64,000 nucleotides of DNA. Origin: Cellulomonas persica. Lineage in GTDB: Bacteria; Actinomycetota; Actinomycetes; Actinomycetales; Cellulomonadaceae. Shown piece by piece: positions 52,248-61,000 of this stretch. The translations under genes were made by a program, and so were the position numbers. The notes below the pieces were generated by a model, which saw nothing but the letters and a program-made list of their open reading frames with translations, was not told the DNA's origin and searched no databases. Location of the stretch: contig NZ_BJUA01000004.1 of assembly GCF_007989825.1 (NCBI RefSeq), forward strand, positions 208,331 to 272,330. The letters are read 5' to 3'. The first letter of the stretch is position 1. Every line of letters starts with the position of its first letter.

Positions 52248-53270
52248 GTGTCGACTGACACGGGGGCGCGGCCGCCCGCGATGAGCGACGTGGCGTTGGC
52301 CGCAGGGGTGTCGCACCAGACCGTCTCGCGTGTGCTCAACGGCCACCCGAGCGTGCGGCCCGAGACGCGCCTGCGCGTCCAGGACGCGATCGCCCGTCTG
52401 GGCTACCGCCGCAACAGCGCCGCTCGTGCGCTCGTCACCCGCCGCTCCGACACGCTCGGTGTCGTCACGCCCGCGTCCGCGCTCTACGGGCCGACGAGCA
52501 CGCTCGTCGCGTTCGAGGAGGCGGCCCGCGAGGCCGGCTGGTACGTCTCGGTCGCCACCATGCGCCGGTTCACGGCGGACTCGATGCGCGCCGCCGTCGA
52601 GCACTTCCTCGACCACGGCGTCGACGCGCTGGTCGTGATCGCCCCCACGAGCGAGGTCGCCTCGGCCGTGCAGGGGCTCGACGTGCCCGTGCCGGTCGTG
52701 CTCATCTCGTCGGCGATCGAGCTGCGCGAGCGCGAGGGCGTGCTGTCGGTCGGCGTCGACCAGCGGCTCGGCGCGCGACTCGCGACGCGCCACCTGCTCG
52801 CGCGCGGCCACACCCGGGTGCTGCACGTCGCAGGCCCGCAGGACTGGTTCGACGCGCAGGACCGGCTCGCCGGCTGGCGCGAGGAGTGCGAGGCCGCAGG
52901 TGTCACGGCCCCCAAGCCCGTCGTCGCCGGGTGGTCGGCGGACAGCGGCTACGAGGTGGGCCGCAAGCTCGCCGCGGGCAAGCTGCCGGAGGCGATCTTC
53001 GCGGCGAACGACCAGCTCGCGCTCGGGCTCGAGCACGCGTTCTGGGACGCGGGTGTGCGCGTGGGCCAGGACGTCGCGATCGTCGGCTTCGACGACGAGG
53101 TCGGCGCGGCGCACTACCTGCCGCCGCTGACGACCGTGCGGCAGGACTTCGTCCGTCTGGGCTCGCTCGCGATCGACGTGCTGCGGCAGGCCCTGGGTGG
53201 GCTCACCGGGCGTGAGGCGCCGCGACTGGTCCCGCCCGAGATCGTCGTCCGGCGCAGCTCGGGCGTCTAG
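52248..53270 (+). CDS. LacI-family regulator, likely arabinose-responsive repressor
   Basis: A 340-residue repressor: HTH (MSDVALAAGVSHQTVSRVLN, about residues 12-31) with hinge, then a periplasmic-binding-like ligand domain (residues about 65-335). The recognition helix HQTVSR differs from E. coli LacI YQTVSR at one position, consistent with TGTGAGCG operators around it. GTG 52248 has GAGGGAG at 6 bp. No copy of the operator is seen before this gene, so autoregulation is not evident. It lies between the first GH43 gene and araBDA, all of which carry the operator; L-arabinose or an oligomer as inducer is inference. Confidence 0.88.
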   Translation: MSTDTGARPPAMSDVALAAGVSHQTVSRVLNGHPSVRPETRLRVQDAIARLGYRRNSAARALVTRRSDTLGVVTPASALYGPTSTLVAFEEAAREAGWYVSVATMRRFTADSMRAAVEHFLDHGVDALVVIAPTSEVASAVQGLDVPVPVVLISSAIELREREGVLSVGVDQRLGARLATRHLLARGHTRVLHVAGPQDWFDAQDRLAGWREECEAAGVTAPKPVVAGWSADSGYEVGRKLAAGKLPEAIFAANDQLALGLEHAFWDAGVRVGQDVAIVGFDDEVGAAHYLPPLTTVRQDFVRLGSLAIDVLRQALGGLTGREAPRLVPPEIVVRRSSGV

Positions 53271-53698
53271 CGCCGACCCGCCGCGTGCCGGGCGGGCCGC
53301 AACGGCGCGCCGTGCTGCGACACGCCGATGACGGACCTGGTCCCGTCGCCCTCCTGGGCGAGTCGCGGCCTGGTCGAGGACGTGCGCGCCGGGTTCACCC
53401 GGGCATCCGACGGCGCCGTCGCGCGCGCGTCGACGCCCTGACCTGGACAGACGTCCAGATATTCCGTCGCAGGTGAGAGGCCCGCGGACGCTGCCGAGCG
53501 GGCCCGCGGTCGTGCCGCACGGTGCCGACTGCGGCCCGAGACAGGGCTGCGCTCGACCGCGAGGTATCGCCAGTATGGGCGAAAGGCTCGAGAATCTTCG
53601 CGGGGCAGGAGGTGTACCTGGACCTGTGTGAGCGTTAACATCTGAGTGGGTCGACCCGATGGGGGGACTCGAGACACCACAACGTGCGAAGGGGCGCG
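53271..53698. other. 428-bp gap upstream of araBDA
   Basis: No gene is supported here; small open frames lack start signals. It holds the operator at 53627-53640. A weak -10-like TACCTG (53615-53620) stands 7 bp before it. GAAGGGG (53688-53694) is the ribosome binding site of araB. An A/T-rich patch (AGAATCTTCG near 53591) might belong to an upstream promoter. Confidence 0.4.
53627..53640. promoter_or_regulatory. LacI-family operator of araBDA
   Basis: TGTGAGCGTTAACA differs from the perfect palindrome only in the right half. The same variant occurs at 63711-63724. It lies 58 bp upstream of araB. Confidence 0.75.
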
Positions 53699-55339
53699 AT
53701 GAGCAGGAACGGGACGCCGGACGGCGTCGACCAGCAGGCGGAGAGCGACACCGTCGCACGCGTCCGGGACGACATCCTCGCGGGGCGCACCGCGCTCGGC
53801 ATCGAGCTCGGCTCGACGCGCATCAAGGCCTGCCTCATCGGACCTGACGCCGCACCCGTCGCGAGCGGCGCGCACGAGTGGGAGAACCAGTTCGTCGACC
53901 GCCGGTGGACGTACTCGCTCGACGCCGTGTGGAGCGGCCTGCAGGACGCGTACGCCGCGCTCGTCGCCGACGTCGAGGGGCGCTACGGCGTCACCCCCAC
54001 GACGTACGGCGCGCTCGGCGTCTCGGCGATGATGCACGGCTACCTCGCGTTCGACGCGTCCGACGAGCTGCTCGTCCCGTTCCGCACGTGGCGCAACACC
54101 AGCACGGGCCCGGCCGCGGCCGAGCTCTCGGCGCTGTTCGGGCACAACATCCCGCTGCGCTGGACGATCGCGCACCTCTACCAGGCCGTGCTCGACGACG
54201 AGCCGCACGTCCCGCAGATCGACTTCGTCACCACGCTCGCCGGCTACGTGCACTGGCGCCTCACGGGCGAGAAGGTGCTCGGCGTCGGCGACGCCTCGGG
54301 CCTGTTCCCGATCGACACGCAGACGCGCGACTACGACGCGCGCATGCTCGAGCAGTTCGACACGCTCGTGGCCGACCGTCGTCCCGGCACGCACCTGCTC
54401 GACCTGCTGCCCGCCGTCCGGCTCGCGGGCCAGGAGGCCGGGCGCCTCACCGAGCAGGGCGCGGCGCTGCTCGACCCGACCGGGACCCTGACCGCGGGCG
54501 TCCCGCTGTGCCCGCCCGAGGGTGACGCCGGCACGGGCATGGTCGCGACGAACTCGGTCGCGCCCCGCACGGCCAACATCTCCGTGGGCACCTCGATCTT
54601 CGCGATGGTCGTGCTCGAGAAGCCGCTGACGCAGGTGCACGACGAGCTCGACCTCGTCACGACGCCGTCGGGCGACCTCGTCGCGATGGTGCACTGCAAC
54701 AACGGCGCGAGCGAGCTCGCCGAGTGGGCGGACGTGTTCGGCCGGTTCGCCACCGCGCTCGGGCACCCGTCGAGCCCGGACGACGTGTTCGGCGCGCTGC
54801 TGCGCGAGGCGCTCGAGGGCGATGCCGACGGTGGCGGCCTGCTCGCCTACAACTACCTCTCCGGTGAGCCGATCACCGGGCTGTCCGAGGGGCGCCCGCT
54901 GTTCGTGCGCACGCCGGACAGCCGCCTGACGCTCGCCAACTTCATGCGCACGCAGGTGTACGGCGCGTTCGGCACGCTGAGCCTCGGCATGCGCGTGCTC
55001 GCGGCCGAGGGCGTCGAGCTCGACGCGATGTTCGCGCACGGCGGCCTGTTCCGGACCGCAGGGGTCGCGCAGCGCCTGCTCGCGGCCGCGGTCGGCGCGC
55101 CGGTGGCCGTCGGCAGCGCGGCCGGCGAGGGCGGGGCGTGGGGGATCGCGGTGCTCGCGGCCTACCTCCAGCACGCCGACGGTCAGGACCTGGGCACCTT
55201 CCTCGCGAAGCAGGTCTTCGGCGACGCTGAGATCGGCGTCGTCGCGCCCGACCCGCAGGACCTGCGCGGCTTCGCCGTGTGGCTCGACCGGTACGAGGCC
55301 GGCCTCGCCGTCGAGCGTGCCGCGGCCGAGGCGATCTAG
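53699..55339 (+). CDS. araB: FGGY carbohydrate kinase, probable L-ribulokinase
   Basis: A 546-residue sugar kinase. N-terminal ATP motif GIELGSTRIKACLIG near residue 35, then SAMMHGYLAFD, DFVTTLAGYVHWRLTGEKV and DASGLFPID of FGGY domain 1, and NISVGTSIFAMV, FAHGGLFRTAGVAQRLLA and the GSAAGEGGAWGIA motif of domain 2. A 30-residue N-terminal extension precedes the fold. It resembles the xylulokinase-like AraB found with araD and araA in actinobacteria. Product: L-ribulose-5-phosphate. ATG 53699 has GAAGGGG at 5 bp. First gene of the araBDA operon. Confidence 0.88.
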   Translation: MSRNGTPDGVDQQAESDTVARVRDDILAGRTALGIELGSTRIKACLIGPDAAPVASGAHEWENQFVDRRWTYSLDAVWSGLQDAYAALVADVEGRYGVTPTTYGALGVSAMMHGYLAFDASDELLVPFRTWRNTSTGPAAAELSALFGHNIPLRWTIAHLYQAVLDDEPHVPQIDFVTTLAGYVHWRLTGEKVLGVGDASGLFPIDTQTRDYDARMLEQFDTLVADRRPGTHLLDLLPAVRLAGQEAGRLTEQGAALLDPTGTLTAGVPLCPPEGDAGTGMVATNSVAPRTANISVGTSIFAMVVLEKPLTQVHDELDLVTTPSGDLVAMVHCNNGASELAEWADVFGRFATALGHPSSPDDVFGALLREALEGDADGGGLLAYNYLSGEPITGLSEGRPLFVRTPDSRLTLANFMRTQVYGAFGTLSLGMRVLAAEGVELDAMFAHGGLFRTAGVAQRLLAAAVGAPVAVGSAAGEGGAWGIAVLAAYLQHADGQDLGTFLAKQVFGDAEIGVVAPDPQDLRGFAVWLDRYEAGLAVERAAAEAI

Positions 55340-55436
55340 CCGCGTCCCGCACGGGCCCGCCGCCCACCGCACGACGACCGACGACGACCCACGAAGACCC
55401 ACGAAGACCCACCCCACGACAGCAGGAGCCCCACCG

Positions 55437-56183
55437 ATGACGACGACCCTGGCCGACTACCCCGCGAGCGTGCAGGAGCAGGTCGCCCGCACGCGCGAGG
55501 TCGTGGCGCGCCTGCATGCCGAGCTCCCGCGCTGGGGCCTCGTGGTGTGGACCGCAGGCAACGTCTCGCAGCGGGTCGTCGTCGACCCTGCCGGCCCGAG
55601 CACGCGCGACCTGCTGGTCATCAAGCCGTCGGGCGTCACCTACGACGAGCTCACGCCCGAGGCGATGGTCGTCTGCGACCTCGACGGAGCGCTCGTCGAC
55701 GGCGACCGCTCGCCCTCGTCGGACACCGCGGCGCACGCGTACGTCTACACGCACATGCCCGAGATCGGCGGCGTGGTCCACACGCACTCGACGTACGCGA
55801 CCGCGTGGGCCGCGCGTGCCGAGCCCGTGCCCTGCTGCCTGACGATGATGGCCGACGAGTTCGGCGGCGACATCCCGATCGGTCCGTTCGCCCTGATCGG
55901 TGACGACTCGATCGGGCGTGGGATCGTCGAGACGCTGCGGGAGTCGCGCAGCCCGGCGGTGCTCATGCGCAACCACGGACCGTTCACGATCGGCAAGGAC
56001 GCCAAGGCGGCCGTCAAGGCGGCCGTCATGGTCGAGGAGGTCGCCCGCACGGTCCACATCTCTCGCCAGCTCGGCGAGCCGCTGCCCATCGAGCAGCACC
56101 ACGTCGACTCGCTCTACGCGAGGTACCAGAACGTCTACGGCCAAGGCAACGTCGCTGCGGCCACCAAGGAGGAGCACGCGTGA
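55437..56183 (+). CDS. araD: L-ribulose-5-phosphate 4-epimerase
   Basis: A 248-residue class II aldolase-type zinc enzyme that turns L-ribulose-5-P into D-xylulose-5-P. It shows the TAGNVSQR phosphate region, [11 protein letters not shown], the zinc ligands in [12 protein letters not shown] and the third His in [17 protein letters not shown] lies 9 bp before ATG 55437. A 97-bp spacer with short CCCACGAAGA repeats separates it from araB. Overlaps araA by GTGA. Confidence 0.92.
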   Translation: MTTTLADYPASVQEQVARTREVVARLHAELPRWGLVVWTAGNVSQRVVVDPAGPSTRDLLVIKPSGVTYDELTPEAMVVCDLDGALVDGDRSPSSDTAAHAYVYTHMPEIGGVVHTHSTYATAWAARAEPVPCCLTMMADEFGGDIPIGPFALIGDDSIGRGIVETLRESRSPAVLMRNHGPFTIGKDAKAAVKAAVMVEEVARTVHISRQLGEPLPIEQHHVDSLYARYQNVYGQGNVAAATKEEHA

Positions 56184-57688
56184 GCAAGCCGTACGCCGAC
56201 CGTGAGGTCTGGTTCTTCACCGGGAGCCAGGACCTGTACGGCGAGGAGACCCTGCGTCAGGTGGCGGCGCAGTCGCAGGAGGTCGCGCGCGAGCTCGACG
56301 CGAGTGCCGACGTCCCCGTGACGATCGTGTGGAAGCCGGTCCTCAAGGACTCCGACTCGATCCGTCGCGCGATGCTCGACGCCAACTCCGACGACCGTGT
56401 GCTCGGTGTCATCACCTGGATGCACACGTTCAGCCCGGCCAAGATGTGGATCCACGGCCTGTCGGTGCTCGACAAGCCGCTGCTGCACCTGCACACGCAG
56501 GCGAACGTCGAGCTCCCGTGGGAGTCGATCGACTTCGACTTCATGAACCTCAACCAGGCCGCGCACGGCGACCGTGAGTACGCGTACATCGCGTCCCGCA
56601 TGGGCGTGTCACGGACGACGGTCTCGGGTCACGTCAGCAACCCGGCCGTCGCGCGCCGTGTCGGTACGTGGGTGCGAGCCGCCGCGGGCCGCGCCGCCAC
56701 GCAGTCGCTGCGCCTCGCGCGGTTCGGCGACAACATGCGCAACGTCGCGGTGACCGAGGGCGACAAGACCGAGGCCGAGGTCCGGTTCGGCGTCTCGGTC
56801 AACACGTGGGGCGTCAACGACCTCGTCGCGGCCATCGCGCAGGTCGCGGACTCCGACGTCGACCTCGTCGTCAAGGAGTACGAGGAGCTCTACGACGTCG
56901 CGCCCGAGCTGCGCACCGGCGGCGAGCGGCACGAGTCGCTGCGCTACGCCGCCAAGCAGGAGGTCGCGCTCGAGGCGCTGCTGTCGTCGCTGGGCGCCAA
57001 GGCGTTCACCACGAACTTCGAGGACCTCGGCGACCTGCGTCAGCTCCCGGGCATCGCGGTGCAGCGCCTGATGTCCAAGGGCTACGGGTTCGGCGCGGAG
57101 GGCGACTGGAAGACCGCCGTCCTCGTGCGTGCCGCGAAGGTCATGGGCGAGGGCCTGCCCGGTGGCGCGTCGCTCATGGAGGACTACACCTACGACCTGA
57201 CGCCGGGGGACGAGCTGATCCTGGGCGCGCACATGCTCGAGATCTGCCCGTCGCTGACGACCACGACGCCGCGCGTCGAGATCCACCCGCTCGGCATCGG
57301 CGGCAAGGAGGACCCGGTCCGCATGGTGTTCGACGCGGACCCGGGCGTCGGCGTCGTCGTCTCGCTCGCGGACATGCGCGAGCGGTTCCGCCTGACCGCG
57401 AACGTCGTCGACGTCGTCCCGCCGCGCGCGTCGCTGCCGCACCTGCCGGTCGCACGCGCCGTGTGGAAGCCGCGTCCGGACTTCACGACGAGCACCGAGG
57501 CATGGCTCACGGCGGGCGGTGCGCACCACACCGTCCTGTCGACGGCCGCCGGGGTCGAGGCGTTCGAGATCTTCGCCGAGCTCTCGGGAACCGAGCTGCT
57601 CGTGATCGACGAGAGCACCACCCGGCGCGGATTCCGCGACCAGGTGCGCTGGAACCAGGCGTACCACCGCCTGGCGCAGGGGTTCTGA
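56180..57688 (+). CDS. araA: L-arabinose isomerase
   Basis: A 502-residue cytosolic isomerase converting L-arabinose to L-ribulose. It begins [19 protein letters not shown] and carries [12 protein letters not shown] and [13 protein letters not shown]. Manganese ligands correspond to Glu307 (GAEGDW), Glu334 (MEDYTY), His351 (GAHMLE) and His450 (HHTVLS), each within one residue of the E. coli numbering. GTG 56180 has AAGGAGGAG upstream and overlaps araD. A strong terminator follows. Confidence 0.96.
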   Translation: MSKPYADREVWFFTGSQDLYGEETLRQVAAQSQEVARELDASADVPVTIVWKPVLKDSDSIRRAMLDANSDDRVLGVITWMHTFSPAKMWIHGLSVLDKPLLHLHTQANVELPWESIDFDFMNLNQAAHGDREYAYIASRMGVSRTTVSGHVSNPAVARRVGTWVRAAAGRAATQSLRLARFGDNMRNVAVTEGDKTEAEVRFGVSVNTWGVNDLVAAIAQVADSDVDLVVKEYEELYDVAPELRTGGERHESLRYAAKQEVALEALLSSLGAKAFTTNFEDLGDLRQLPGIAVQRLMSKGYGFGAEGDWKTAVLVRAAKVMGEGLPGGASLMEDYTYDLTPGDELILGAHMLEICPSLTTTTPRVEIHPLGIGGKEDPVRMVFDADPGVGVVVSLADMRERFRLTANVVDVVPPRASLPHLPVARAVWKPRPDFTTSTEAWLTAGGAHHTVLSTAAGVEAFEIFAELSGTELLVIDESTTRRGFRDQVRWNQAYHRLAQGF

Positions 57689-57716
57689 GTCCGACCCACC
57701 CGGACCCCGTCGTCGC

Positions 57717-57752
57717 GAGGCCCCGACCGCTCCCGTCAGCGGTCGGGGCCTC
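57717..57752 (+). terminator. Terminator of araBDA
   Basis: GAGGCCCCGACCGCT pairs perfectly with AGCGGTCGGGGCCTC around CCCGTC (15-bp stem, 6-base loop), 28 bp after the araA stop, followed by GTCTTGC. Confidence 0.85.
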
Positions 57753-57830
57753 GTCTTGCCCGCAGGCAGGGCTCTGACCTGCGCGGGCGTGCCCCGATCG
57801 TGTCGTCGGTACGCATGTCGGGTGACTTCG

Positions 57831-57860
57831 TTGCCAGCCCCGAGGGCCCTGGGCTATGGT
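57831..57860 (+). promoter_or_regulatory. Promoter of the second GH43 gene (TTGCCA-N18-TATGGT)
   Basis: TTGCCA (57831-57836) and TATGGT (57855-57860) are spaced 18 bp, the best sigma-70-like promoter in the window. The operator at 57873-57886 lies just past the expected start site. Confidence 0.65.
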
Positions 57861-57872
57861 CGCGCCACCAGA

Positions 57873-57886
57873 TGTGAGCGCTAACA
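57873..57886. promoter_or_regulatory. LacI-family operator of the second GH43 gene
   Basis: TGTGAGCGCTAACA has one mismatch to the perfect palindrome and lies about 12 bp downstream of the -10, where a repressor blocks elongation of the initial transcript. Confidence 0.78.
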
Positions 57887-58002
57887 CGCACCGCGTCCGA
57901 GACCTCCGACACCGCCGTCGGACGCTCGACGACCAGACGCAGCAGCGCGGTGCCCGCGCGCCTCACGCAGGTTCCGACTTCACGAAGGAACGGGATCCAC
58001 GA

Positions 58003-61000
58003 ATGAGCTCAAGGGTGAGCACGAACGGCAGGACGGCGCGCTCGCGCCGAGGAATGACGGTCGCCGCCGCCGTCACGCTCGCGCTGGCGGTGCCGACGGC
58101 GCTGCCCGCAGTCGCGTCGGCCGACGAGGGGACGGACGCGCTCATCGCGAACCTGACCTTCGACGACGCGACGACGGGCCTGACCGGCGCGGGCGCACGC
58201 GCCACCGTCAACGGCGCGCTGACGCTCGACGACGGCGTCGACGGGAAGGCCGCGCGCCTGTCCGTCGGGAACTGGCTGAGCCTGACCAAGGAGGACGGCT
58301 CGCCGCTGCTCGCCGGGCTCGAGACCGTCACCATCTCGTACGACTCGCTGCCGACGAACAGCTCGGCGAACAAGGGCTGGACCGTCTTCGCGGCTCCGAA
58401 CGCCGCGACGCAGACCTACGCCACGGAGAAGTACCTCGGCGTGATCGACAAGGCCACGAGCCTGGTCGTCGAGCGGTACGCCAACACGGCGGGACGCGAC
58501 TCGACCGGCAACCTCAACGCGGGGACCGTGGCCGCCGGCTGGCGCCACGTCGACCTCGTGCTCGACGGCACGTCCGGCACGCTCTTCGTCGACGGCACCG
58601 CGGTCGCGACGAACACCACGGGCAAGCTCCTGAGCGCGGTGGTCGGTGCGTCCGGCGGCGTCTTCCAGATCGGCAAGGGCAACTGGGAGGCCGGCGAGTA
58701 CTTCGCGGGCCTGATCGACAACCTGCAGGTCCGCAGCCGGGCCGTGAGCAGCGACGAGGTCGCCGTGACGGCGGCCGCCAAGGCGCTCACGCTCGCCGGC
58801 GCCGACGCGGTCGCGGCCGACCTGACGCTCCCGTCCACCGCCTCGCACGGCGCGACCGTCACCTGGTCGTCGTCCGACCCGGACGTCGTCGGGGACGACG
58901 GCACGGTGACCCGCGGCGCCACCGCGGGCACGGCCACCCTCACGGCCACGCTCACGGTCGGCGCGCACACCGCGACCCGCGCGTTCCCCGTGACCGTCCT
59001 GGCGCTGGCCGACACCACGGCGCTGGACGCGGCGCTCGCAGCCGCGGACGCACTGGTCGCGGCCGACTTCACCGAGCAGTCCTGGACGCCGTTCGCCGAC
59101 GCCGTCACGGCGGCGCAGACCGTCGCCGACGACGCGGCAGCGACGCAGGCCCAGGTCGACGCGGCACTGCAGGCGCTGCGCGACGCGAACCTCGCACTCG
59201 TCTCGCTCGCCGGCGCCTCGCTCGTCGCGGACCTGTCGTTCGACGACGCGACCGCGGGCCTGACCGGAGCCGGGGCGAAGGCCACGGTGAACGGCGAGCT
59301 CACGCTCGAGGACGGTGCCGACGGGACCCAGGCCGTGCGCCTCAGCAGCGGCGGCTGGCTCAACCTCACGAAGGACGACGGGACGCCGCTGCTGGCGGGT
59401 CGTGACACGGTGACGATCTCGTACGACTCGCGTCCGGACGCCTCCGGCAACGTCGGCTGGCTGTTCTTCGCGGCGCCCAGCACCGCGACGCAGACCTACC
59501 AGAACGAGCACTACGTCGGCTTCATGGACAAGGCGACGAGCCTCGGGGTCGAGCGCTACAACAACGCGGGCGCGCGCATCTCGACCGGCAACCTCAACGC
59601 CCCGGCCGGCACCGTCACGGCCGGCTGGAAGCACGTGGACCTCGTGCTCGACGGCATGCAGGGCGCGCTGTACGTCGACGGTCAGCTCGTCGCGAGCAAC
59701 GAGGCGGGCCCGCTCCTGTCCGCGATCCTCGGCGCGTCCGGCGGCGTGGTGCAGGTCGGCAAGGCCAACTGGGTCAACGGCGAGTACTTCACCGGGCTCC
59801 TGGACAACCTGCAGGTCCGGGGTGCGGCGCTGAGCGCCGCACAGGTCGAGGCGCAGCTCGCGCAGGCCGCGATCGCCGCGATCCCCGCGACGCTGGCGGT
59901 CACCGAGGACACGTACACCCTGCCCGGTGGCCCGCTCGTCACGTGGACCTCGGCGTCCGACGACGTCGTCGTCGGCGCGGACGGCCGTACGGCCACCGTG
60001 ACGCGTCCCGAGCCGGGCGCTCCCGCGACGACGGCCGCGCTGACGGCCGGCGTCGTGCTGCGGGGCATGACCGTGACGCGGGCGGTCACGGCGACCATCT
60101 CGGCACCGCTCACGATCGAGCAGCGCGCACAGCGCACGCTCGAGGAGATCTCCCTGGTCGGGCTCTCGGACGTGCGCACGAACCTCACGCTGCCGACCGA
60201 GGGCGCGTACGACCTCCCGATCACGTGGACGTCGTCGCACCCCGCGGTCGTCTCCGAGAGCGGCGGTTCCGTCGCCCCCGGTGTCGTCACGCGGCCCGCC
60301 GCGGCGACGACCGTCACGCTGACGGCCCACGCGGGCACGCTCACGCGCGACTTCACGGCGGAGGTCCGCCAGGCCGTCGCCGCGCCCGCGACCACCGACT
60401 ACGTCTTCGCGTACTTCACGGGCTCCGAGGGCAGCCGCACGGACGAGCAGATCTACTTCTCGACGAGCCCCGACGGCAAGACGTGGACGGACACGCGCGC
60501 GAACGGCAACCCCGTCCTGGAGTGGAACGCGGGCGACAGGGGCGTGCGTGACCCGTACCTGGTGCGCTCGCCGCAGGGCGACACGTTCTACCTGATCGCC
60601 ACGGACCTGAGCATCTACTACCGCGGGGGGTGGGGCAGCGCCGCTGCCACGACCACCGGGTCGCTCAAGCTCGTGGTGTGGGAGTCCCACGACCTGGTGC
60701 AGTGGACCGAGCCGCGGCTCGTCGACGTCGCGTCGGGCATCCCCGGCGCCGGCATGGCGTGGGCCCCGGAGGCGATCTGGGACGACGTCGAGCAGCAGTG
60801 GGTCGTGTTCTGGGCCACGGGCTCGGACGTCTCGAACGACCTCGGCGACCGCACGAACATGTACTACTCGACGACGCGCGACTTCGTGACCTTCACCGAC
60901 CCGGTGAAGTGGATCGACCGCCAGCACTCGATCATCGACACGACCATGATCAAGGTCGGCGACTGGTACTACCGTGCCTCCGCCGACGGCCAGATCACGA

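Noticed and set aside
47627..52339. 1570-residue open frame antisense to the first GH43 gene, and the similar 1872-residue one at 58009-63627
   Set aside because: Both are Arg-rich, have no domain, no start signals, and mirror the codon pattern of the real genes; typical shadows at this GC content.
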